Positions 34,650-43,301 of a DNA stretch of 64,000 nt are shown here, one piece after another. This DNA comes from an uncultured Pelagibacteraceae bacterium (lineage in GTDB: Bacteria; Pseudomonadota; Alphaproteobacteria; Pelagibacterales; Pelagibacteraceae). The position numbers were made by a program, and so were the translations under genes. The DNA lies in assembly GCA_902599805.1 (NCBI GenBank), contig CACKGP010000001.1, forward strand, positions 1 to 64,000. The letters run 5' to 3'. The notes beneath the pieces were generated by a model, which was given only the letters and a program-made list of their open reading frames with translations, was not told the DNA's origin and ran no database searches. The first letter of the stretch is position 1. Every line of letters begins with the position of its first letter.

Positions 34650-35119
34650 GTTCAGATGATCAAATCAAAGAAACTCTAAAAACATCTAAAATTATAGCAA
34701 TGGTTGGAGCAAGCGTGCCAAAAAAAAACGAAGCTGTCTCCAAAATGAGACTAAAGCCCTCAATTATTGTTATGAAATATTTAATAGAATTTGGATATAA
34801 AGTTATACCTGTAAATCCATTTTCAGTTGGAAAAAAAGTTAATGGGGAGACAATAGTTGAAAAATTAGAGGATATTTCTTCTCAAATAGATATTGTAAAT
34901 GTTTTTAGACCATCAAAAGAAACTCCGGACATAGCAAAAAATGCTATTAAAGTTGGCGCTAAGACACTTTGGTTACAGTTTGGAATTCAAAATAAAGAGA
35001 CAGAGGAAATCTCAAAATCTGCAGGATTAAATTGCATTATGAATAAATGTATAAAACAAGAATATCAAAGATTATTTTTAAAAATGAAACCAGTCTTTCC
35101 AGTTCTTTTAAACGATTAA
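34646..35119 (+). CDS. CoA-binding protein (YccU-like)
   Basis: A 157-residue Rossmann protein of the CoA_binding family. IIAMVGASVPKKNEAVSK begins the fold, MKYLIEFGYKVIPVNPFSVGKKVNGE and VNVFRPSKETPDIAKNAIKVGAKTLWLQFGIQN are the conserved core, and the end has NCIMNKCIKQEYQRLF. It resembles the CoA-binding domain of succinyl-CoA synthetase without the catalytic part; function is unknown. It forms the last gene of the mtnP-mtnA operon and converges on the aldolase fusion 6 bases away. Confidence 0.88.
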   Translation: MSSDDQIKETLKTSKIIAMVGASVPKKNEAVSKMRLKPSIIVMKYLIEFGYKVIPVNPFSVGKKVNGETIVEKLEDISSQIDIVNVFRPSKETPDIAKNAIKVGAKTLWLQFGIQNKETEEISKSAGLNCIMNKCIKQEYQRLFLKMKPVFPVLLND

Positions 35120-35125
35120 TAAAAT

Positions 35126-37165
35126 TTATCTTAAAGAAGCGGCAATGTTACCACCATCAACTGTGAGCACAGCTCCAGTAGTTTTTTTTGAAACTGCAAG
35201 ATGAAAAAATGCTTTAGCAACATCTTCGGCTTTTACTTCATTAGACAGTAAATTTCCTCTCATGTATGTATCCGCACTAACAGATCTAGCTTTTGCTCTT
35301 GTCTTAATCATTTTACCAGTCATTAGACCACTTTTTATCCTATCAGCATTCACTCCATTAGATCTTATACCTATTGATCCATAATCTACGGCGTATTGTT
35401 TACATAAACTTAATAAAGCCGATTTAGGTAACCCGTATGGGCCAAAATTTTTTCCAGGGTTAACAGATTGTTTTGAAATATTGAATAATAAACAACCATT
35501 AATATTTTGTTTTTTCATTATTTTGATTGCTTCAGAGGCACAGTTTTGATGCGAGAAAAAATTTATTTCAAAACTTTTTCTCAAAACTTCATCACTCACT
35601 TCACCTATAGCTCCTCCTGGCGCAGCCCCTGCATTTGATATTAAAATATCAAATCCTCCAAATTTTTCACAAATTATTTTAAAAGCTCTTTTTACACTTT
35701 TTTTATTTGTCACATCACAATGTATACAAAGGTCTTTAATTTTTGATTGAACTTCTTTTAGACGATTAAGATCTTTATCGAGTAAAACAACTTCTGCTCC
35801 ATAGCTTCTAAATATTTTATAGGTTTCAAAACCAATTGTTCCTGTCGCTCCAGTTATAACAACGACATTTCCCTCTAAAAGTTTTTTCTTTTTTTTAATT
35901 TTAGCTTGCTCCAGGGACCAATATTCAACATCAAATAGATCTTTTTCAGGTATAAATTTATATGAAGAAGTTTCCTCAACGGAACTTATTACTTTTGCAT
36001 TAGTTTCTGTCAAGTCACCTGCTATTTTTGCCGAACCAAGATCTTTACCAACGCTAAACATCCCTACATTTTGTACTAGAATAACTCTTGGTGATGTATC
36101 TAACATAACTTTTTTACCTTTGACCTTTTTACTATTTACTTTGAAATAATTTACATATTTTTTTCTGTAATTTTCAAAAGCTTTTTCTGCCGTCTTTTTA
36201 AAATCATCTATAGATGAATTTTTTTTAGGTGTAATAATTAGAGGGAATGGTTTTACCCTTATAACATGATCAGGCGTTGCTGTACCTTTTGACGTGTAAG
36301 TTCTTACGTTTTTACCATTTATGAAATATTTTAGATGTTTATTTAATCTGTAATTAATAACAAATTTTTGATCTTTATTTTCTGACAAAAGGCCTCTCAC
36401 AATCGGCGCAATATCATGCGGATTAAATTTAATATTATTTTTTTTTACTTGTTTTATTTTTTTTGATTTTAATTTTTTAATAGCTCTTTCTGCCTTAGAA
36501 ACGTATTGAATCATCAAGTCGTAAGCTTTTTTGCAATCATTAGAGAAAGTAAAAATTCCGTGGTTCATGAGTATCAGACATTCGATATCTGGATTTTTAG
36601 AATAAATCTCATTCACTTTTTTTGCTAACATAAAACCAGGCATTACATAAGGAACTATGCTAGCCTTTTTTCCAAATATTTTTTTACTTAAATTTAGTCC
36701 TCCTGGTCTATTAGTTACATTCATTATGGCATCAGCATGCGTGTGGTCCACATATTTATATGGCAAAAAGGCATGTAGAAATGTTTCTACAGAAGGATTT
36801 GGCGATTTAATATCTATTAAATTTCTTTTTTGAAAAGCAACCATATCGTCGTCTGACAAATATTTTTTCTTTCTTAGGCTTAAAAGGGGATCTAATTTTA
36901 CAGCCGGGAGACCAGGTGGTTCAATGTCTGCCATATCCCATCCACTACCTTTGACACATAAAACATTATATTTTTTTCCGTCTATATCGTTAATCGTAGT
37001 TTTAACGGATGTATTACCCCCGCCATGTAAAACAAGTTCAGGATTTCTTCCAAGAAGTCGAGTTGTATAGACCCTTAAAGCCAAATCCTTAGAAAAACCA
37101 AGTTTTTTGTACTTTTTTACATAACGATTTGCAATTTTGTTCGACCAATTATTTTTCAAAATCAA
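35126..37165 (-). CDS. class II aldolase - short-chain dehydrogenase fusion
   Basis: A 679-residue fusion. The first part (to about 430) is a class II aldolase of the rhamnulose-1-phosphate type: LVLHGGGNTSVK, VKGSGWDM, YVDHTHADAIMNVTNR with two zinc His, and CLILMNHGIFTFS with another. The last 250 residues are an SDR: VVVITGATGTIGFETYKIF binds NAD(P), ISNAGAAPGG, and FNISKQSVNPGKNFGPYGLPKSAL with Ser and Y-x3-K. Fusions of this kind cleave rhamnulose-1-phosphate and process lactaldehyde. No rhamnose catabolic genes are nearby; mtnA is. Methylthioribulose-1-phosphate is a possible substrate (see findings). A GGAGAT ribosome site precedes the ATG. Confidence 0.92.
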   Translation of the reverse strand: MILKNNWSNKIANRYVKKYKKLGFSKDLALRVYTTRLLGRNPELVLHGGGNTSVKTTINDIDGKKYNVLCVKGSGWDMADIEPPGLPAVKLDPLLSLRKKKYLSDDDMVAFQKRNLIDIKSPNPSVETFLHAFLPYKYVDHTHADAIMNVTNRPGGLNLSKKIFGKKASIVPYVMPGFMLAKKVNEIYSKNPDIECLILMNHGIFTFSNDCKKAYDLMIQYVSKAERAIKKLKSKKIKQVKKNNIKFNPHDIAPIVRGLLSENKDQKFVINYRLNKHLKYFINGKNVRTYTSKGTATPDHVIRVKPFPLIITPKKNSSIDDFKKTAEKAFENYRKKYVNYFKVNSKKVKGKKVMLDTSPRVILVQNVGMFSVGKDLGSAKIAGDLTETNAKVISSVEETSSYKFIPEKDLFDVEYWSLEQAKIKKKKKLLEGNVVVITGATGTIGFETYKIFRSYGAEVVLLDKDLNRLKEVQSKIKDLCIHCDVTNKKSVKRAFKIICEKFGGFDILISNAGAAPGGAIGEVSDEVLRKSFEINFFSHQNCASEAIKIMKKQNINGCLLFNISKQSVNPGKNFGPYGLPKSALLSLCKQYAVDYGSIGIRSNGVNADRIKSGLMTGKMIKTRAKARSVSADTYMRGNLLSNEVKAEDVAKAFFHLAVSKKTTGAVLTVDGGNIAASLR

Positions 37166-37196
37166 TCTCCTTTTTTATTAACAAGAATATTTTTAG

Positions 37197-37224
37197 TTGT
37201 AAAAAATTAAATAACAAGTATAAA
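37197..37224 (+). promoter_or_regulatory. predicted promoter of the SpeD-SpeE gene
   Basis: TTGTAA (37197-37202) and TATAAA (37219-37224), 16 bases apart, precede the ATG at 37257. The match is fair but the region is AT-rich. Confidence 0.4.
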
Positions 37225-37256
37225 AAAATTAAGAGTCGTTAAAAAAGGTTGATACA

Positions 37257-38306
37257 ATGAAGAAAGTTGGAGAACACGTAACGATAGATTTTTTGGGCGT
37301 AAAACGAGATTACGCTCCAGATTTTTATAATAAAGTTATATATAAAATAGCAAAAAAAGCCAAAATTGAAGTCATAAACATCGCAGAAAAAATATTTAAA
37401 CCTCAAGGATATACTTGTTTAGCACTTTTAGCGGAGAGTCATATGAGTTTTCATACTTTTCCCGAAAAAGGTATAATTAGTTTTGATTTCTTTACATGTG
37501 GAAAGATCTCCCCAACCTCAGCATTGGACATCCTTAAAGAGGAAATTAAACACGAAAGAGCTGTGGTAAGAAGTTTTGACAGAAGTAATAAGGGGATTTA
37601 CGAAGATATATATAGCACACCTGGACATAAAAAATATTATGTGGTCAGCGATGTTTTAGAAAACTTTGTTTCTAAAGTAGGACAACATATTGAAGTTCTA
37701 AAATTAGAGGAATTTGGACCATCTTTATTTATTGATAGTGAGTTACAAGTTGCAGAAAAAGATGAAAAAAAATATAGCGGACAATTTGTTGGGTCTGCTT
37801 TAAATCTATCTAAAAATAATTCAAGCGCTGCAATTATTGGTGGAGGAGATGGTGGAGTAGCTAGAGAGCTTTCGTCAAAAGGTTTTGATTTAATTGACTG
37901 GTACGAATTAGATCCCGAAGTGGTCAAAGTATGTCAAAAACATCTTTTAAAAGTTTGTGGAGATATTAAAGCCAACAACAAAGTAAAAACTTATTGGGGA
38001 GATGCTTTTGAAAGTATTAAAAAAGTAAAAAATTCAAAGTATGATAAAATTTTTGTAGATTTAAACGATGATCAGTTTTGTATTGATTTAGCGGCAAAAA
38101 ATATGAAAGGATTAAAGAGAATATTAAAACCGGGAGGAGTAATTACAGCCCAGGTTGGATGTATGTCAAAAAAACCTAGACAAGTGAAAAATTGGTTAGA
38201 GTTGTTAAAAAATAATTTTGGTAACGTGATACTTGATGAGGTTTTTATTCCAAGTTTTGACTGTAGATGGAATTTCGCTTCTTCATCAAATAGAGATCAT
38301 TCTTAG
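37257..38306 (+). CDS. S-adenosylmethionine decarboxylase - spermidine synthase fusion
   Basis: A 349-residue fusion of two polyamine enzymes. Residues 1-112 are a prokaryotic SpeD: KPQGYTCLALLAESHMSFHTFPE, where Glu60-Ser61 is the self-cleavage site giving the pyruvoyl group, with His66 and Cys81 (DFFTCG) in their usual places. Residues about 118-349 are a spermidine synthase: SLFIDSELQVAEKDEKKY, IIGGGDGGVAREL (SAM site), WYELDPEVV and IFVDLNDDQF in place of the usual D-x-x-D loop, GGVITAQVGC. Together they would turn SAM and an amine (putrescine or similar) into spermidine and methylthioadenosine. Pyruvoyl maturation would cleave the chain at residue 60, leaving the alpha part joined to SpeE. 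Confidence 0.93.
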   Translation: MKKVGEHVTIDFLGVKRDYAPDFYNKVIYKIAKKAKIEVINIAEKIFKPQGYTCLALLAESHMSFHTFPEKGIISFDFFTCGKISPTSALDILKEEIKHERAVVRSFDRSNKGIYEDIYSTPGHKKYYVVSDVLENFVSKVGQHIEVLKLEEFGPSLFIDSELQVAEKDEKKYSGQFVGSALNLSKNNSSAAIIGGGDGGVARELSSKGFDLIDWYELDPEVVKVCQKHLLKVCGDIKANNKVKTYWGDAFESIKKVKNSKYDKIFVDLNDDQFCIDLAAKNMKGLKRILKPGGVITAQVGCMSKKPRQVKNWLELLKNNFGNVILDEVFIPSFDCRWNFASSSNRDHS

Positions 38307-38689
38307 TATTTAGTATACTCTTTAACTTCCTCAATATTTGACCCAAATGATTTGTTTATCTCTTTTTTAACTTTTGCTCTTTTGTCATTCATAAAATGAA
38401 CATCTCTTGAAACTTTGATAAATTTATCACTAAAATCCGAATTTTTTTCCAATAATCTTTTTTCATTTTCAATATCCCAAAGTCTTTCGTTTATTGATTT
38501 AAGCTCATTAAAAAGTTTCTTGTATTTATCTGTATCTAAATCCTTTAAATCTATAGCTTTGAGACTCTTGTACTCTTTTTTCAATATATGAAGCGATTCT
38601 TTATCAATTATTTTTTTCATTTTAATCTCTAAAATAGTTATTTTATCAGCTAATTCGCCCAGAGAAATTTCAGCTAAAATTTTTTTCAT
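38303..38689 (-). CDS. DUF6165-like hypothetical protein
   Basis: A 128-residue, largely helical, charged protein. The start 'AEISLGELADKITILEIKMKKI' matches the DUF6165 family as I recall it ('VSFGELIDKLTILEIK'), and the rest has coiled-coil periodicity with DIENEKRLLEK and FIKVSRDVHFMNDKRAKVKKEIN. The family often lies next to family 9 glycosyltransferases, as here (divergent, 34 bases apart), so a role in LPS or surface glycan synthesis is likely but its action is unknown. Its 3' end overlaps the SpeDE gene by 4 bases. Confidence 0.72.
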   Translation of the reverse strand: MKKILAEISLGELADKITILEIKMKKIIDKESLHILKKEYKSLKAIDLKDLDTDKYKKLFNELKSINERLWDIENEKRLLEKNSDFSDKFIKVSRDVHFMNDKRAKVKKEINKSFGSNIEEVKEYTKY

Positions 38690-38723
38690 TGAATATTTAT
38701 AAACTATGTTATTTTAACTTTTA

Positions 38724-39656
38724 ATGTCAAATATATTGATTATTAAACATGGGTCTTTAGGTGACTTAATCCAAGCAAATGGGGCAATGAAGGATATTAA
38801 AGAGTCCTTCCCCAATGATAGAGTTCTTTTACTAACAACCCCTCCGTATGTAAATTTCATGTCGAACTGCCCTTATATAAACGGGGTTCTTATAGACAAA
38901 AGACTTCCAAGATGGAATATATTTTATCTGTTACGATTAAGAAAGATGCTATTAAGATTTGAATTTGAAAAAGTATTTGATTTACAAAATTCTTCAAGAA
39001 CAAATTTTTACAGAAAATTTTTTTTTAAAGGTGTAGACTGGTCAAGTTCCGAAACATCATTAGAAAAGAATCAGAAGAAATCAGATTTTGATAATGATCC
39101 GGTTTTAAAAAGAATGAAAATACAATTACAAAAAAGCTTGATTAAAATAAAGTATACTGAAAATTTAGATTTAACATGGGCTTTGAAAAATATTAAACCA
39201 ATAATAAATCAACACATAGATGGGAAGTATATAGCGATATTTCCATTTAGTTCAGAAAAACATAAAAATAAAATTTGGCCTTATTTTTCCGATTTAATTA
39301 AAGAAATAAAATCTATTTTTGGTGAAAGATATAATATTGTTATTGCTCCCGCCCCAAACGAGATAGAAAAAGCAAAAAATTTAGGCGCAAATATTATTTT
39401 AAATAACGGTAAAGCTTTAGATATAATAGAGCTTATTAGTCTTATTAAAGAGGCAAGCTATGTCGTATCTAATGATACAGGTCCAGCACATATATCATCA
39501 CATTTAAATAAAAAAGGTTTAGTTTTATTTGGAAGCCATGTTTCTCCAAATAAAATAAGTATTGGTGAAAATAATATGAAAGCTTTAGAGGTTAAAGACC
39601 TAAAAGATTTAAAAGTCGAAACAGTTATAAATAAAATAAAAATAGATTTAAATTAA
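38724..39656 (+). CDS. glycosyltransferase family 9 (heptosyltransferase-like)
   Basis: A 310-residue GT-B protein of family 9. ILIIKHGSLGDLIQANGAMKDI is the typical N-terminus with 'GDL', FDLQNSSRTNFYRKFF is the second conserved segment, YIAIFPFSSEKHKNKIWPYFSDLI the sugar-nucleotide region, and the C-terminal VVSNDTGPAHISSHLNKKGLVLFG the family signature ('D-GP-H-A'). It probably transfers heptose or a similar sugar to the LPS core. GDP- or ADP-heptose could come from the island's HddA/GmhB-type enzymes. It converges with the next gene, overlapping by 9 bases. Confidence 0.9.
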   Translation: MSNILIIKHGSLGDLIQANGAMKDIKESFPNDRVLLLTTPPYVNFMSNCPYINGVLIDKRLPRWNIFYLLRLRKMLLRFEFEKVFDLQNSSRTNFYRKFFFKGVDWSSSETSLEKNQKKSDFDNDPVLKRMKIQLQKSLIKIKYTENLDLTWALKNIKPIINQHIDGKYIAIFPFSSEKHKNKIWPYFSDLIKEIKSIFGERYNIVIAPAPNEIEKAKNLGANIILNNGKALDIIELISLIKEASYVVSNDTGPAHISSHLNKKGLVLFGSHVSPNKISIGENNMKALEVKDLKDLKVETVINKIKIDLN

Positions 39657-40742
39657 ATCTAAATATTGTCTAATAATTTTTTTCCAAGAAAAGTTTTCTG
39701 AAAATTTAATAGCATTTGATCCAAATCTTTTATAATTATCATTTTGTAAAAATTCTAAAATACTGTTATATATCGAAGATATATCTTGGCCGTCACAAAT
39801 TAAACCAGTTTCATTATTTCTTATGGCGTCTTCAGCACCACCATCTTTTCCACCAATTGACCCAACTCCATAACTTGCAGCTTCAATAAAGGATATTCCA
39901 AATCCTTCTACAGATCTTTTGTATTTGATAGATGGCATTAAAAATAGATTTGAACTTTTTATAAGAGAGATTTTTAGTTTTTGATCTATATTATTTAAAA
40001 ATATTACCTCTTTTTCCAACTTAAGTTCTTTCACTAATGATAATAATTTTTTTTTTTCGTCGCCATCACCAATACTTATATATTTTATTTTTGGAAACTT
40101 TTCTTTCAAATTTCTAATACACATTAAAATATTTTGATGATTCTTTCTTCTTTCTAATCTTGCTATAGTTAAAATCTTAGGAAAACTATCATTATAATAT
40201 TTTTCTGATTCTCTTTTAAATTCCCTCTCAATATTTAAAGGTTCATCATGTCCAGGGTGAATAATATGAATTTTTTTTTCAGGTAAACCAATATTAATAG
40301 CCAGTCTCTTAGTAAATTTTGAATTTGCTATTATAAATTTAACTTTCTCAAGTGATATTAAAATCCTTTTATTTAAACCAGAATTTGTTTCATGATTTAT
40401 CTCTTTAGAGTGAACAAGGCAGAATGAAGGGATATTTTTAATACTATTAATATTTATTTTTTCAACACTTTTCCAATGATCAAAAAAAATTGATCTTATA
40501 TTTTTATTTTCTTTTATAAATTCAGAAACCCTATTGGCCTTTCTGTATTTTCTAAAAAGTTTAAAACCACCGAATCTTTCAATCGTGGCTTTGGACATTT
40601 TATCATACTCAGTTTGTTTTTCAGTTTTATCCGCAAAAACTGTAACCGGACCGTGATTCACTAATGCTTTAGCTAAACCACCTATTAAATTTTGCATCCC
40701 CCCAACATCAGGTGGAAAGTTTCTTGTTGAAATAACAAACAT
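39648..40742 (-). CDS. glycosyltransferase family 4
   Basis: A 364-residue GT-B enzyme. N-terminal TRNFPPDVGGMQNLIGGLAKAL is the glycine-rich acceptor loop, ILTIARLERRKNHQNIL opens the C-terminal domain (near residue 195), YISIGDGDEKKKLLSLV follows, and the catalytic 'S---EGFGISFIEAASYGVGSIG' segment near residue 275 contains the E-x7-E motif (EGFGISFIE). It retains the anomeric configuration and would build cell-surface glycan. The end overlaps the family 9 gene by 9 bases and the start abuts the thioredoxin-like gene by 1 base. Confidence 0.9.
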   Translation of the reverse strand: MFVISTRNFPPDVGGMQNLIGGLAKALVNHGPVTVFADKTEKQTEYDKMSKATIERFGGFKLFRKYRKANRVSEFIKENKNIRSIFFDHWKSVEKININSIKNIPSFCLVHSKEINHETNSGLNKRILISLEKVKFIIANSKFTKRLAINIGLPEKKIHIIHPGHDEPLNIEREFKRESEKYYNDSFPKILTIARLERRKNHQNILMCIRNLKEKFPKIKYISIGDGDEKKKLLSLVKELKLEKEVIFLNNIDQKLKISLIKSSNLFLMPSIKYKRSVEGFGISFIEAASYGVGSIGGKDGGAEDAIRNNETGLICDGQDISSIYNSILEFLQNDNYKRFGSNAIKFSENFSWKKIIRQYLDLI

Positions 40743-41296
40743 TATTTAGTCCACTTGATATTACAGCCCATACTGGGAATTTGCTCCTTTGGCCCTTTTC
40801 CAGTTTTAATTATTAAACGCATTGCTCTTGATAAATCACTCTCACCTGAGTTGATCGGTTTTAAATCTTTTAATTCTCTAATTCTCCCTCTGTACTGTAA
40901 TTCAAGTTTACTATTATAACCAAAGAAATCAGGCGTACATACGGCACCATATTCTTTGGCTATTTCTTGAGTTTCGTCAATTAAATAGGGAAAAGAAAAA
41001 TTAAATTTTTTACTAAAAATTTTCATATTCTCAAAAGAGTCCTCTGGATACTCCTTTGTATCATTAGACATAATTGCAATCGAATTTACACCTTCTTTTT
41101 TTAAATTTTTACAATCCTCAACAATATCTCTTATTATAGCTTTTACATAAGGGCAGTGATTGCAAATAAACATAATCAACAAACCATTCTTTCCAATGTG
41201 GTCTTCTAATTTATGTAATTGACCATCAATTCCTTTAAGCTCAAAAGATTTAGTTTTTTCACCAAAATTACATATAGGTGTTTTAGTTAAAACCAT
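40742..41296 (-). CDS. thioredoxin-like (AhpC/TSA-type) protein
   Basis: A 184-residue thioredoxin fold. FICNHCPYVKAIIRDI has a C-x2-C pair (CNHC, near residue 50), ELKGIDGQLHKLEDHIG the preceding strand, and AVCTPDFFGYNSKLELQYRGRI the cis-proline region. The family ('thioredoxin family protein', often with CNHCPYV) is common in marine proteobacteria; it reduces disulphides or peroxides, the partner being unknown. No signal peptide, so cytoplasmic. It is divergent from the gamma carbonic anhydrase gene with 20 bases between the starts. Confidence 0.87.
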   Translation of the reverse strand: MVLTKTPICNFGEKTKSFELKGIDGQLHKLEDHIGKNGLLIMFICNHCPYVKAIIRDIVEDCKNLKKEGVNSIAIMSNDTKEYPEDSFENMKIFSKKFNFSFPYLIDETQEIAKEYGAVCTPDFFGYNSKLELQYRGRIRELKDLKPINSGESDLSRAMRLIIKTGKGPKEQIPSMGCNIKWTK

Positions 41297-41316
41297 AATG
41301 TATTATACATAAAAAT

Positions 41317-41820
41317 ATGATTTATGACTTCGAAAAAAATGTACCTGAGGTTCACCATGAAGCATGGGTTGCAGCAAATGCTACACTTATAGGAAAGATT
41401 AAATTAGAAAAAAATTCAAGTATTTGGTTTAATGCAGTACTTCGAGGAGATATCGAATTAATAACAATTGGTGAAAACTCTAATATACAAGATGGAAGTG
41501 TACTTCATACTGACCCAGGATTTAAATTAAATGTTGGTAAAGGCGTAACCGTTGGACACATGGTTATGCTACATGGTTGCCAAATAGGTGATGATACATT
41601 GATTGGTATAGGAAGTATTATTTTAAACAATGCTAAAATCGGAAAAAATTGTATAATTGGTGCTAACAGTTTAATTACAGAAAATAAAATCATTCCAGAT
41701 AATTCTTTGGTTGTTGGAAGCCCAGGAAGAGTTCTAAGAAAAGTTACAGAAGAGGAAATAAAAGCTATCCACGAAAATGCAAAACACTATGTTGATGGAT
41801 CTAAAAAGTATAAAAAATAA
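41317..41820 (+). CDS. gamma carbonic anhydrase family protein (left-handed beta helix)
   Basis: A 167-residue hexapeptide-repeat protein. AWVAANATLIGKIKLEKNSSIWF starts the helix, VLRGDIELITIGENSNIQDGSVLHTD carries the first metal His, and GHMVMLHGCQIGDDTLIGIG the other two in the usual H-x4-H spacing. The three His fit a metal-binding gamma carbonic anhydrase (CaiE/YrdA/PaaY type). Hydration of CO2 is possible, but many relatives show little activity. It ends next to the convergent PNPOx-like gene with no gap. Confidence 0.9.
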   Translation: MIYDFEKNVPEVHHEAWVAANATLIGKIKLEKNSSIWFNAVLRGDIELITIGENSNIQDGSVLHTDPGFKLNVGKGVTVGHMVMLHGCQIGDDTLIGIGSIILNNAKIGKNCIIGANSLITENKIIPDNSLVVGSPGRVLRKVTEEEIKAIHENAKHYVDGSKKYKK

Positions 41821-42429
41821 TTAAGGAACTAACCAAGTAAAATTTTTTGTACCATTTAAATCAATCAAAGCTCTGCGATGTCCTTTTGCTGCTAAATAAA
41901 GCCACTCAATACTTTTTATTTTACATCTAATAACACAAAAATTCTTATATCCTTCCTCGCTTTCTTTTTTTGTAAAACCAAAGTTATTGAATTTATTATC
42001 TAAACCAGAAGTTGGTTTATCTGATTTAGTTCCAGGACTATTGGTAACTAAATAACATTTTCTACTAATATGACCTGTCTTTTCCCAAGACTCTTTAGAA
42101 ACTTCATTATTATAATTTATTTCGCAAATAGCTTTAATTCTCAATTGTATTTTTTCTTCTTTTCCATAAAATAATATCGAGCAATTTGGATTGTTTTTAA
42201 TCTTTTCTATTTTTGATGATCTTATATCACTATGGTATTGAATAATATTATTCTGTTGATCTGCTTTTCTTAAAACAACCACTCGTCCATCAAGATCTTC
42301 ACCATTACCACATATAAAAGTTGGAGTTCTGAATTCAGAAGATCTGTCCTTAACTGCATTTGTTAAAAGCTTCCAAATCTTTTTTTCGATTTCATTAGAA
42401 TTTTCGTAATAGCTTACTTCTTCAGACAC
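41821..42429 (-). CDS. pyridoxamine 5'-phosphate oxidase-like flavoprotein
   Basis: A 202-residue FMN-binding split barrel. FRTPTFICGNGEDLDGRVVVLRKAD matches the FMN-binding start of the PNPOx family, IIQYHSDIRSSKIEKIKNNPNCSILFYGKEEKIQLRIKA the central strands, and the C-terminal SIEWLYLAAKGHRRALID replaces the usual 'R-W'. It lacks the exact PdxH C-terminal signature, so it is a relative rather than PdxH itself. It follows the GarR-like gene with 3 bases between, suggesting co-transcription. Substrate unknown. Confidence 0.82.
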   Translation of the reverse strand: MSEEVSYYENSNEIEKKIWKLLTNAVKDRSSEFRTPTFICGNGEDLDGRVVVLRKADQQNNIIQYHSDIRSSKIEKIKNNPNCSILFYGKEEKIQLRIKAICEINYNNEVSKESWEKTGHISRKCYLVTNSPGTKSDKPTSGLDNKFNNFGFTKKESEEGYKNFCVIRCKIKSIEWLYLAAKGHRRALIDLNGTKNFTWLVP

Positions 42430-42432
42430 AAT

Positions 42433-43299
42433 CTATTTTCTAAATCTTTTTATTAAGCTTGAAGTATCCCATCTTTGTCCACCCATTTTCTGAACCTCAG
42501 CATAATATTCATCAATTATTTTAGTTATTGGTAAAGGAGAATTATTTTTTTTAGCTTCATCCATGGCTATTTTTAAATCTTTTCTCATCCAATCAACTGC
42601 AAATCCGTAGTCAAACTTATCTTCAATCATTGTTTTATGTCTATTTTCCATTTGCCATGACTGAGCTGCTCCTTTTGATATCACTTCGATAACATCAATC
42701 ATATTTAAACCAGCGTTGATCCCAAAATTAATAGCTTCAGATAAACCCTGAACAACACCAGCAATACATATTTGATTTACCATTTTAGTTAACTGACCAC
42801 TTCCTGAAGGGCCTAATAATTTTATTTTTTTACTGTAACAATCAATAATAGGTTCAGCTTTTTTATATGGAATTTCATCTCCACCAACCATCACAGTTAA
42901 AGCGCCACCTTCCGCTCCTGCTTGCCCCCCAGATATTGGAGCATCTAAAAAATCAAACCCTTTTGTTTTAGCTTCTTTATAAAGCTCTCTAGCAATATTT
43001 GCAGATGCAGTTGTATTATCAACGTAAATCGAATTTTTTTTTGCAGTTTTAAACAATCCTTTATCTCCAAGAGTCACCTCTCTCAAGTCATTATCGTTTC
43101 CTACACATGTAAAGATAAAGTCGCTATCTTTAGCTGCGTCCATTGGAGTATCAGCTGATTTACCTTTGTACTCTTTGATCCATTTTTCTGCTTTTGAATT
43201 TGTTCTGTTATAAACAGTTACATCATGGCCTGCTTTTGATATATAACCAGCCATGGGGTAACCCATTACACCTAAACCTATGAAAGAAACTTTACTCAT
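42433..43299 (-). CDS. beta-hydroxyacid dehydrogenase (tartronate semialdehyde/3-hydroxyisobutyrate reductase type)
   Basis: A 288-residue member of the 3-hydroxyisobutyrate dehydrogenase family. The N-terminus VSFIGLGVMGYPMAGYISKAG binds NAD(P), the substrate motif DAPISGGQAGAEGGALTVMVGG sits near 120, and the catalytic lysine is in GSGQLTKMVNQICIAG (near 172). GarR/GlxR (tartronate semialdehyde) and MmsB (3-hydroxyisobutyrate) have the same motifs; the choice is open. Its start codon is only 2 bases from that of the divergent transporter gene, so each gene's promoter must lie within the other. Confidence 0.9.
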   Translation of the reverse strand: MSKVSFIGLGVMGYPMAGYISKAGHDVTVYNRTNSKAEKWIKEYKGKSADTPMDAAKDSDFIFTCVGNDNDLREVTLGDKGLFKTAKKNSIYVDNTTASANIARELYKEAKTKGFDFLDAPISGGQAGAEGGALTVMVGGDEIPYKKAEPIIDCYSKKIKLLGPSGSGQLTKMVNQICIAGVVQGLSEAINFGINAGLNMIDVIEVISKGAAQSWQMENRHKTMIEDKFDYGFAVDWMRKDLKIAMDEAKKNNSPLPITKIIDEYYAEVQKMGGQRWDTSSLIKRFRK

Positions 43300-43301
43300 A
43301 A

